Shown here piece after piece: positions 12,101 to 24,100 of a DNA stretch of 64,000 bases. How positions within the stretch are numbered: the stretch's first letter is position 1; the number at the start of each line of letters is the position of its first letter. The notes under the pieces were generated by a model. It was not told the DNA's origin. It saw nothing but the letters and a program-made list of their open reading frames with translations, and did not search any database. Source of the DNA: Nemertoderma westbladi (lineage: Eukaryota > Xenacoelomorpha > Nemertodermatida > Nemertodermatidae); assembly GCA_032718475.1 (NCBI GenBank), contig JAUCBJ010006695.1, positions 1-64,000 of the forward strand. Direction: 5' to 3'. The position numbers and the translations under genes were made by a program.

Positions 12101-15100
12101 GGGTGAATGGGGTGTGTGCGGGTGGGTTGGAGGGAGGGTTTGGTATCTCTGGAAATGGATTGTTTTCGGCTGGAACCCAGTTCAAGAAGCGAACTGGAAA
12201 GCTTTGGACTCATAGTGGACCCAGTGGTCACAAGTCCCAGATAGACCATATTCTGTTTCGTGGGAAGTACAGGAGCTCTATACAAGACTGTAATGCATTT
12301 ACACCTCGACCCTTCTCCAGTGATCACCGCCTTATTGTGGCCAAGGTAAGACTTAGTCTGCGTGCTAGCAGAACAACGAAATCTACCTTGCCGCGGCATG
12401 ACTGGTCCTCTCTGTTGCAACAGCCAAGAGTGAGATCCAGCTTCACACTACAGTCTACAGCTGAGCAACAGGTATGAGGTTCTTGCCTCTGAGGCGGCAG
12501 ATCACTGTGAGGGCTATACTGCCTTCACAGAAGCAGTTAAATTAGCAGCTGCAGAAACAGTTCCTGTATACCCTCGAAACAGGAAAAGGGCCCCCTGGAC
12601 TGACAACAAAAACCAGAAATGCCGAAATGACCTGTATAAGGCGCAGAAAGAGTCCCGACTCAAACAGACTACAGCGGCCAAGAATGCAATTAAGGCTGCA
12701 TCTAGGTCCCTGAACAGGCAGTACTCTGTTCATTTACAGGAGCTAATAAACCAACAGGTTGATGCCATTAATGATGCTGACGACAGCAGGCAATCATCCC
12801 AGGCATGGAAATCGATCAATCTGCTTACTGGGCGGAAAAGCCAACCAACCACCATGGTTAAGGCTGAATCACCAGCTGATCGCCTCAATGGTTGGAAGGC
12901 CCACTTTGAAAAGCTCCTCAATAATGACAGGGTATTGCCTGATAACTTTATAGAATTTATAGAAGTAAAAGTGTCTGAGTCTGTACACCCAGATATTTCC
13001 ATTGGCGATATCTCCTTTGCTGAAGTGAAGGCTGCTGCAAAGAGCATTAAGACCAATCGTGCCAGTGGAGTAGATGGTGTTCCCCCTGAGGTCTTTAAAA
13101 TACCTGAGTGTTTAAAGCTTATCTATCCCATCATAGTAGACATGTACCGAACAACAAGAGTCACACAAGAAATGAAAACAAATAAGTTGGTGCGAGTTCC
13201 CAAGAAGGGCAACCTAACACTCTATGGTTCTCTTCGGGGAATCTCATTGATCTCGATTGCTGCAAAGCTATACAATAGAATTATATTAAATCGCATCAGG
13301 GATCCCATTGAGAGACTGCTCCGTGGAAATCAGAATGGGTTCCGTTAAGGTCGTGGGACCATGGAGCCAATTTTGGCACTTAGAAGGATAATTGAAGAGT
13401 TATCAAAAAAGAAAGACAGGCATTTGGCTGTTATCTTTGTTGACTTCTTCAAGGCCTTTGATTCAGTCTCCCACTCACGTATGTTCAGCATACTTTCATT
13501 ATGGGATTCCTGATGAAATTATTGCAGCAATCAGATCAGTATACGATGGTTCGACAACATTTGTGTCTACTGTTGATGGTGACACAGAACCATTTGAAGT
13601 GTTATGGGGCGTCCTCCAGGGAGACACACTTGCACCATTCTTGTTCATAATTGTGGTTGACTATGTTCTACGCATGTCCTTAAATCATCATAATGATGAT
13701 GGGGTGATGATAACTCCACCTACTGGCTCCAGAAGTCGATGAAATCCTGCCTAATACCTAACTGATCTAGACTTTGCTGATGACTTAGGAGTACTCTCAG
13801 AATCTCTAGAGGGAGCCCAACGGCTCCTCAGCTCATTAGAACATGCTGCTTCTAGTGTTGGTCTTTATATTAACTCCAGAAAGACCAAAATTTTGACAGT
13901 TAACTTTGAAAGTTCTCAGCAAGCCTCTGATCTGAGCATGTGGACCGCTTCTGTTACCTGGGATCATGGATCCGGAAGTCATGTGAGGACCTTCGAATAC
14001 GTAAGGGAAAGGCATGGGCAGCCTTGAATAGGCTTTCCAGGATTTGGAAGTCACCGAGAATTAATCGGAAACTTAAGGTCCGATTATTTAGAGCAGCAGT
14101 AGTTCCAGTACTCCTCTATGGGAGTCCATGCTGGGCTCTAACTGCTGAGGACACCAAATCTCTGGATGGCACATTCAAAAGAATTGCTACGCTGGGTTCA
14201 TTGTGTCAAGTATAATGCACACATCTCCAACCAGACACTATATAACATTGGAGGTGTCTCATTGGTTCCCCCAAGCTTGACACTAGAACAAAATCGCCTC
14301 CGCTTTGCAGGACATTGCTTTCGCCGTGAGGTCCAGCCAGTTCATAATCTTGTACTTTGGCAGCCTCATGGAGTGAATAAGCATGATGGACAGCCCATGA
14401 CTTTCTTGAGACGCATCTTAAAGGACACTGGCCTTGAAGATGCGGATGATCTAGCAAATGTCATGGGTGATAGGGAGTTGTGGCGGCGCAATTTTGTCGA
14501 CAAGCCGGCACAGCATTCTTAAAAATTCAGCTGCAATGTAGCATGCCGATACTAGTAGTAGTGGAGGGTTTGGGGGTGGTTTCGGTGTGGGCGGTGGGTT
14601 GGATGTTTTGGGGTGAATAGGGGGTGAGCGGGTGTGTGTGGTGGGTTTGGGGGTGAATGGGGTGTGTTTGGAGGGTTTTGGGGTGAATGGGATGTGGATG
14701 GGTGAATGGGGTGTGGGTGGGTGCTTGTGGAGGGTTTGGGGTGAATGGGGGGTGGACGGGTGTGTGTGGAGGGTTTGGTGGTGAATGGGGTGTGTGTGGG
14801 TGAATGTGGTGTGGGTGGGTGCGTTTGGAGGGTTTGGGGTGAATAGGGGTGGGCGGGTGTGTGTGGAGGGTTTGGGGTGAATGGGGTGTGGGCGGGTGGA
14901 TTGGGGTGAATGGGGTGTGGGTGGGTGAATGGGGTGTGGGTGGGTGCGTGTGCAGGGTTTGGTATGAATGGGGGTGGGCGGGTGGTTTGGGGTGAACGGG
15001 GTGTGTGTGGAGGGTTTGGGGTGATTGGGGCGTGGGCGGGTGGGTTGGAGGGTTTGGGGTGAATGGGTGTGGGCGGGTGGGTTGGAGGGTTTGGGGTGAA

Positions 15101-18100
15101 TGGGGGGTGGACGGGTGCGTGTGGAGGGTTTCGGGGTGAATGGGGTGAGGGCGGGTGGTTTGGGGTGAATGGGGTGTGGGTGGGTGAATGGGGTGTGGGT
15201 GGGTGCGTGTGGAGGGTTTGGTATGAATGGGGGTGGGCGGGTGGTTTGGGGTGATCATTCATTCATTCAACAGAACGCCCGGGCGAACCGGTATTATATT
15301 AGTTAAAATTAAGTAAAATAGCACCATGGCTAGAATAAAATGCATATATATATATATAGTAAAAGCACCAGACAAAGAGAGAGGGGGAGATGCTCTGGTT
15401 CGAGCAACTGGGAATGGGTAATGGGAGGGAACATACTTATGAACAGTGTGTGCCCATCAGCCGACGCAACAGTAGAGGTGAGCTAACTCATAGAGTACGT
15501 ATATGGGCAGAACTCATACTCGTTAAATTACGTTGAAGTATTCTAGTATGAGAGAGCGTTTCTGCTCAAGACTCAAAGCACTTGTGTTGAAGACAGTGCT
15601 TATAAAGTTAGCGGAAATTCTATCCCGCGCTGTCGGATTACTCGTGCTAATCCGTGACACAACAGATGACGTTGAGTAATAATATGTTGTAATAGAAAAG
15701 GGGCGTGGTAGGGCATACTAGGAAACTGCAGTTCGGTAGCCAGAGGAAATGCCCTTATAATGAGTATAACGATGTAGATTACTACACAGTGCCAACCTGA
15801 ACCCTAGGTGGAGAGACTGACTGGGGCAATTTAGGGTACGTAGCAGAGTTCCAACACAGAAACGCAGTGCCACCATGGATAATGGGCTGCATCCGGATAA
15901 TTTGTGCAAAGTGGAGTTATTCACATATGGTCCGAGATGAATTAGGCCACGCAGAGTTTTGCGGTAGAAGATGTCCATGTTGTCCATGTCAGTAAGATTC
16001 ATGGCACCGATATTGAACTTCAGCTGGTACATGAGCAATGGCACAGCAATGGACTCCCAAAGGTGGAAGACCACGTTTATGGGCAACCATCGTGTTGTCC
16101 AACCCTTCGAGTGGAACGTGTGGGACATGTGGGCTATAGACTGAATGGTTTCATTAAGTACATCACTGGACTTCACGTGACTGGTGATACGAACACCCAA
16201 GAATGTTAGGGAGTTGCTCCGTTTGACCAATTCACCATTGACCTTGATGAAGCAGGGAGAGTGGTCAACTTCCTTACCGCCCAAATCTGAAATCATCCAC
16301 AAAGTTTTTGATGAAGCGAAATCCAGACCAACCTTGCCAGCTTCTTGTGACAGTACATTGATCATGTCTTCTAAGTCTGAGGCAGAAGTTCCTGATATAA
16401 GAAAATCGTCAGCATAGTAAATAATGCCTAACCAGGCATCACCAATGCGACAGCCCTTACCGGTTTCCTGCATGGTTCGTACAGCATCAGCTGTATAGAA
16501 GTTAAAGAGCACTGGGGACAGCAGTGACCCTTGTTTCAGTCCTCTTGTGGGAGAAATTCTGAGCATGTCAATCCCTTCATTGAATTTAAGAAATGTTTGA
16601 CCGCACTGGTAGTAAGCAAGTAAAGTGGAAGCAATATGGGGGTTAACTCCAGATGATAGCAGTTTTCTAATTAAAGTAGCGTATTCAACGCTATCGAAGG
16701 CAGAATCTATGTCCAGTTGGCATACAAAGACACGAGATCCTCTGGATAAGTAATGTTCTAGACATTCTAATAGCGTTGCGATAACCGCATCAGTTCCGAA
16801 CTTCTTCTTATAGGCTGTTTGGTTTGTGTGTGAATAGAGCCCATTTAGGTAACATGTCAGAAGGACGTGTTCCAGAACTTTAGCGAAAATGCTAATGGAG
16901 GCTATAGGCCTAAATGATGATGGTTTGCGTGGATCACGTCCCTTGCCTTTATATAGGCTACTCAGAACGGATTCACCAAATAAATTTGGGACTGTTTTGA
17001 GTTGAAAACAGAGGTTGAACATATCAGCAAGGAGGTCACAAACAGGGCCTGGATTGAGATACAGGAATTTTTCAACTACAAGTGACGAAATGTCACCTGC
17101 TTTACCCGTGGCTAACGACAGAATGGACCGTTTGATGGCCAAAGGCGATACGTTAGGCAGTGGTGCATGGAGACAGGCATCACGCAGATCTTAGTGAAGA
17201 GCTTCATCTAATTGAGAAGGATGTGAAGAGGAGTTGCCAGTACCTTCACTTTTGAATTTGGATGAGTAGTGATCCCTAAGAGTTTCTTCCATGTCGTGCG
17301 AGATCTTTTGATTGGTGTTGCTGTGGTTGAGTGTGGACCAGAATTTCGTCGGGTTCGTTTTAATAAGATTTGGCAACCTGCTAACAGAATTAGCCACCAA
17401 ATTTTTGGATAAGAAGTTTTTCAGACGTCTTGTTGATCGTTTAGATGCTTTGAACTCTTCCCCGATAGGATCGTCTGGGTCCTTCCCTTGCCCCTTCCAA
17501 ATTTTGTAAAGGTCTCTAGTAACCTTACTTTTACGCTGCAGTAAGCCTGAACGGATACGGATGTTCTTTGTGACCCTAAAAGGCTTAGTTGTGGGGATAT
17601 GTGACTTTGCAGCAATAAGGATTGTATCCCGCAATTCTATAGCCGCATTATTGAGAGAGGCTAATGTTTGATCATGTGATAGTTTGGTGCGAATTGCTGC
17701 AAGCTGACTTTCAACTGCATCCACATATTTTCCTAGTTGGTCCTGAGTGGCTCTTTCCCATGCAAATTTTGTCTGTCGGTTGATCTTCCGGTTGTGTTGA
17801 GGAGTGGTAGTAGGTAACACATGAATCTTGATGTCTGCCAAGATTGGTGCATGGTCAGAGTAATTACAACCAGGATCCTCTTCTTCAACAGATCCACATT
17901 GGAAGTTATCGATGAAGTAACGGGGTGTGAGAATGTGGTCTATGTAGGACTCTCCATTGCCTCCTCGGAAAGTAATGCATGGGCCAGAGAACTGTCCCAG
18001 GGTGTCTACAGCCACAAGATCAAGACTGGTGAGCCAGTTGTGCATTATTTTGCCCCTCTCGGATGCATAAAGTCTAGTACTCCTAGCTCCCTGAAGTGGG

Positions 18101-21100
18101 CCAAAGTCTGCATTGGTGTCAGCCAATAGGATAGGTATTGATGTACTGTAGCTATTAAGCAGTGCAGCCAGTCTCCCAAGAAAATCACAGTAGGTTGATG
18201 TGTCCAAACCACTGTGAGGTGCATAGCACGACAATATGATGTATTGTTGACTGCCCCCATGTAGCTTTGCATTGATTCTAATGATGTCGTCACCAGATTC
18301 GACTTTGGTCCACTCAGACACCGCATCTTTCCTAAACAGAAGAGATACCCCTCCAGCTCCTCTAACCCTGTTGGGATTATCCATGAGTTTGCTAACAGAT
18401 GATACACTGTTAAATCGATAGTTGACCTTCTCCAAGATTGTTCTACACTGAATACCATCGAGCCAATGCTCCTGCAGACCAACTATGTCGCATCGCTGCA
18501 TTATATTGAGGATGTGATCAGTGTTGGATGCGAAGCCCCTAGTGTTAAAGGTTCCAACCTTAAGTTCAACACAATCTTTGCTGTTGCTGGATGCTGAGTG
18601 GTCTTTGTTAAAGATACTGCTTCTGAATCTGATGGGTATTAGTGTGTTTGGTGGGATGCAGATGTTGTCGAGATGGATGCAGTGTGTTCATAACTGGATG
18701 GGTGGTATGGCCATCGAATTGCATTGACTCAGATGGCATATGTGTGGGTGGGTGTATGTGCCTCTTTGGTAGGAAGGGTTGTTGTGGTTGTGTCCTCTGA
18801 TCCTGTGGTATTCCAGAGGAATTAGGGCATGGGGTTGCCTGGCTCAATAGGGTTTGGCTGTATGGAGTCGAAAAGTTGTTACCCTGATACACATGTTCGT
18901 GTTTATCGTTGTGTTGCCGTGCATTCCAGAATGTGGGCTTATGATACCACTCACGGCATGATATCCCTGGCAGCCAGAAGCCTTTGCTGAGCACACGTTT
19001 GGCATCATCCAGATCTACTGTGATACGTGCATTCTTAGAATCACCAAGCCTGTTCCAACGTAGCGTTATTCTATGAGCATCTACATTACTGTTCTTCAGG
19101 AAGTCAAGAAGATGATGCTCATTGTTCATCCTGTCTATGCCATTGACAAAGAGAGTCGTCCTGTAAAATGACTGGGCACACTGCAAGCCATGGTATGCGT
19201 GGGTGGCAAGATGGGGCACATGAGAAATTGATGGTCTAATGTCTGTATTGTTGTGGGATGCAAAAGAGGTAGGCTTGATAGGTTGTTTCGGTGGTAGAGC
19301 AGCAGGGGAGCTTCTGTAGGGGGTATAGCCTGCTAAGCTAAGGAGTCGACGATCAACATCCTTTGATAAGGCAACATTCACAGGGGGACTGGATTTATGG
19401 CCATCAGAATATTGTGATTTGAATGCCAAACCATGGCTACTCATTGATGAAGTAGTGTTGTAGCTGGTTTTACTGCTGCTAGCATCTGCTTCATCAATTA
19501 AGGGAGAGAAACGATTTGTGGTGGGAATGGCATTAGTGCGCTGGGGCTGATAGCCAGTCTTAGCATGGTTTGATGGAAAAGACCATTCGGTCACAATGCT
19601 ACGAGTACCCAGAGCTGAAGACACGTGCTGAGAGGGTACATTGCGATTAATGTTTGGCTGACCAGGTACCTCAATTACAGGAAGTGAGTGTGCAGTTGTG
19701 TTGGTAGAAGGAACAATTGTAGTTTTGACAATTCGAGGTGGTGTGATTGGTACTGAATTGGATGTTATTGTGGTACTGGCACTATTGGAATTCACACTAG
19801 GAGCGATGGCTATCTGATGCGCATTATCATGGAAGCTAGGTGGATCATCGTAGATATTACTGCTGTTGCTAATTCTACAGTTTGGGGCTGGTGCCACTTC
19901 AAGGGCACCCATCCGATGCTCAAGAACAGTATTCCTATGGCGTTCAGTTTCAAGTTCCTCTTGAGAAGATTGATATTTTTGAGCCAGAGTGGCACATTCA
20001 GATTCTATAAGACATAGGCGTGCCTGGATTGCAGCCATGGCTGAAATTAAGTCGCTATGAACACCTTCTACTGTAATCGTACCGTCACATGCAGTTGTAT
20101 CCTGCCGTCGCAGACGTTTTCTACAAGATTCTGTGAACTGATGTTCATGCATACAGCGCAAAAGTTCGTAAGTGTCTATAGCCATTTCGTGAGATGACGT
20201 GCGTGGTCTCAACTGGAGTGTAAGGCTTTGGACTGGTGTCATGTATTTCTTAACATTGTCCAGGAGGTTGTCTCTGGTAGTTTGAACTGTGCTAATGGGG
20301 ATGGATGATATTTTGCGCAGTGCATCTTTCCTTGTAAGCTGTAAAGTCTTAAGAAGGTCATCGATTTGGTCAGTGTTTAGACTATTCCTGGCTAGGTTAG
20401 ATGTTCGGTCGACATCTAAAACAATTGGTGCGACTTTATGCCTAGTGTTGTAGGTTTGTTCGAGCAGCTCTTTAATCTTGATATCCTTAACGCGTAATGC
20501 AATACTATTTGAATGCTCTGGAATGAGGGTTGGACTTCCTATGGCAAGGGCAAGTGAATAAATGCATATGAATGCGCCACAGTCATATGAGTTTTTTTGC
20601 CCTGGGAATGGATGAACCTTGTTCAATGTCACCCAAGGCCTGGTAGACGTACCACGTGTACTGCTGATAAGGTTGAGGAGACCGCATAAATTGTATGCCA
20701 TAGCGCTTGGTGGATATGTTTTATTCATGCTGCATAAAGTATATATCGTCCTAAGTTTTTGATCAGCGACATGAAGGAGGAAGTGAGTGTCATCACAATC
20801 AGGGAATACAATGATGGGCTGTGTGTCAATGTCGCAACATGCCGTAATGAAAGAGATAGCAGAGGCCTTAGCCGCCGCTGTGAACCTGCCCTGCATTGAT
20901 CACGAAGCTTGGTGCATAGAGCCGAGTCAATGCAGGCAATATTTGGTGAGCTCCTGGCTAAGATAGACAAGAACGAGTCAACAATAGGGGTAGATAAATC
21001 AGTCAAAGGCTTAAAGTAATTCCAATCGATGTCACCCTCCTTGAGCAGAACCAAAGATCTCTGGGGAGTCGGCATGCGTGTAGCAGCGCACACGATAGCT

Positions 21101-24100
21101 GCATCATCATCAGCAAAGTCATCATCGATAAAAATTAAATTGTTCTCCTTATTACTTGGTGGTGTCTCAGTCAAGAAAGTGATAGATTGGTCATGAAGGT
21201 CTGCAAGGACTGGCTGTGCCGAGTGTGTATAGAGGGGATAATTTTTTCTTTCTAACCATCCGACATCATCATGCAGATCCTCAACAAGCAAGGGGATAAG
21301 ATGATGAATCAGGTGGAGACGTGTAGTGGTTGGATGGTACAGGAAAACCATTGCTGTGGGTGCGAGAGGGAGAATGGAGGACTGCTTCAGAAGGTGTGGT
21401 AGTGTGTGGTAAGCTCGTGGATAGTAGAGGCTTGACAAGCTTGGTGTGAGTATGATTGACTTGTGGTAAACATGTGCCGAAGGGAGCAGTATCGTGTGTG
21501 AAATGTGGTGACAAGATATGTGACCTGTGAGCTGAGATGTAGGTGTGTGGCACATCATCGCATAGATCTAACTCCTTATTAATGGGGTTAGATTTATTGG
21601 TAGGGTTAGACAAGTAATGAAATGAGTCAGACAAATAATTGAAACTCGCATTGGTCCGGGGTCCGGGGACGATCGGAGACCCGGAGTCCGTAGGATTGGT
21701 CGTTCGGGATTTGGTCGGGTTTCTCAACCAGGAACCGCTGGGATTAGTTGCTGTGACGCCGTGTCCGGGGTCGATCGGAGACCCAGAGTCCATGGGATTG
21801 GTCGTCAGGGATTCGGTCGGGATTCCCAACCTGGAACCACCGGGAATAGTCGCTGTGACGCCATGTCCGTGGTCGATCGGAGACCCAGAGTCCGTAGGAT
21901 TGGTCGTCCGGGATTCGGTCGGGTTTCCCAACCTGGGACCGCCGGGATTAGTCGCTGTGACGCCGTGTCCGGGGTCGATCGGAGACCCAGAGTCCATGGG
22001 ATTGGTCGTCAGGGATTCGGGCGGGTTACCCAACCTGGAACCGCCGGGATTAGTCGCCGTGACGCCATGTCCGGGGTCGATCGGAGACCCAGAGTCCGTA
22101 GGATTGGTCGTCCGGGATTCGGTTGGGTTTCCCAACATGGGACCGCCAGGATTAGTCGCTGTGACGCCATGGCCGGGGTCGATTGGAGACCCAGAGACCA
22201 TGGGATTGGTCGTCAGGGATTTGGTCGGGTTTCCCAACCTGGAACCGCCGGGATTAGTCGCTGTGATGCCGTGTCCGGGGTCGATAGGAGACCCAGAGTC
22301 CGTAGGATTGGTTTTCCGGGATTCAGTCGGGTTTCTCAACCTGGAACTGCCGGGATTAGTCGCAGTGACGCCATGTCCGGGGTCGATTGGAGACCCAGAG
22401 TCCATGGGATTGGTCGTCCAGGATTCGGTCGGGTTTCGCAACCCGGAACTGTTGGGATTAGTCGCTGTGACGCCGTGTCTGGGGTTGATCGGAGACCCAG
22501 AGTCCATGGGATTGGTCGTCCGGGATTCGGTCGGGTTTCCCAACATGGGACCGCCGGGATTAGTCGCTGTGACGCCGTGTCCGGGGTCGATCGGAGACCC
22601 AGAATCCATGGGATTGGTCGTCCGGGATTCGGTCGGGTTTCCCAACCCGGAACCGCCGGGATTAGTCGCTGTGATGCCGTGTCCGGGGTCGATCGGAGAC
22701 CCAGAGTACACGGGATTGGTCGTCCGGGATTCGGTCGGGTTACCCAACCTGGGACCGCCGGGATTAGTCGCTGTGACGCCGTGTCCGTGGTCGATCGGAG
22801 ACCCAGAGTCCATGGGATTGGTCGTCAGGGATTCGGGCGTGTTTCCCAACCTGGAACCGCCGGGAGTAGTCGCTGTGACGCCGTGTCCGGGGTCGATCGG
22901 AGACCCAGAGTCCATGGGATTGGTCGTCAGGGATTCGGTCGGGTTTCCCAACATGGGACCGCCGGGATTAGTCGCTGTGACGCTGTGTCCGGGGTCGATC
23001 GGAGACCCAGAATCCATGGGATTGGTCGTCCGGGATTCGGTCAGGTTTCCCAACCTGGGACCGCCGGGATTAGTCGCTGTGACGCCATGTCCGGGGTCGA
23101 TCGGAAACCCAGAGTCCATGGGATTGGTCATCCGGGATTCGGTCGGGTTTCCCAACCCAGAAACGGCGGGATTCATCGTCAGAGGTTCGGTCGTCTCTGA
23201 GGAAGGGGTTCCGGCTTCTATGAACGTCGTCTCGAGTCTGGATGTATCCGTGGAGGTCTTCTCGAGTCTGGATACACACTCTTTATGACGCCCAGTTTTC
23301 TGTCTCATCGCAATCTGATTGGGGCGGGGCAGTCGGCTGCGCAGCTTGACCGGCGTTCGTACCACGTTTGGCATGGTTTTCGTGGTGTATCCGCACAAGA
23401 AGGTCCTGAGTTTAATGATTGTAAATACGAAAGATTCGGCAGGGATACTGTCTATACAGTCCAACCGGTACTCCAAATTAGTTCCAAACCAGTTAGTGTT
23501 GGTGTTATCATAATCTTCGTTTACTCCTTTCCGTCTTTATTATAGTTTTACAATTCATCATGGTGCATAATAATAAATGTAATGTAGTAAATAGACTTCG
23601 TTAACTTCCTCTAGCAATAAAATATCACGGGGTGTGTGTGGAGGGTATGGGTTGAATGGGGTGTGGGCGGGTGTGTGTGGAGGGGATGGGGGTGAATGAG
23701 GTGTGGGCGGGAGGGTTTGGGGGTGAATGGAGTGTGGGCTGGTGTGTGTGGAGGGTTTGGGGTGAATGGGGTGTGTGTGGAGGGTTTGGGGTTAATGGGG
23801 GGTAGGTGGGTGAGTGAGGGTGGGTGTGTGTGGAGGGTTTGGGTTTGAATGGGGTGTGGAGTGGACGGGTATGTGTGGAGGGTTTTGGGTGAATGGGGGG
23901 TGGGTGGGTAAGTGTGGAGAGTTTGGAGTGAATGAGATGTAGGTGGGTGAGTGTGGGTGGGTCGGTGGGTGAGTGTGGAGGGTTTAGGGGTGAATGGGGG
24001 GTAGTTGGGTGAGTGTGGGTGGGCGAGTGTGGAGGGTTTGGGGTGGATGGGGTGTGGGCGGGTGTGTGTGGATGGTTTGGGGGTGAATGGGGTGTGTGTG

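Larger units (their letters stand above)
15253..23628 (-). mobile_element. long L2/CR1-like LINE carrying a Ulp1-type protease
   Basis: This 8.4 kb minus-strand element is inserted in the G-rich minisatellite, which abuts both ends. Its 3' end carries cattcattcattca on the plus strand, a (TGAA)n tail on the element strand as in the L2 clade. In order from its 5' end it holds a 36-residue-repeat frame (23476-21281), a Ulp1-type protease split over two frames (21558-20725 and 20896 onward), an ORF1 C-terminus with coiled coil and RRM-like domain, and an ORF2 with APE endonuclease and RT. ORF2 has one internal stop, so this copy is inactive or nearly so. Confidence 0.8.

Noticed and set aside
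10539-12185. 548-codon Pro/His/Thr-rich minus-strand frame in the G-rich minisatellite
   Set aside because: It is produced by repeat composition (no A/T-rich stop codons in the unit), with similar frames in other phases and strands and no non-repeat start.
21639-23288. Plus-strand 549-codon repeat protein
   Set aside because: It lies opposite to the LINE's coding direction and ends soon after the repeats; the minus frame is the better candidate.
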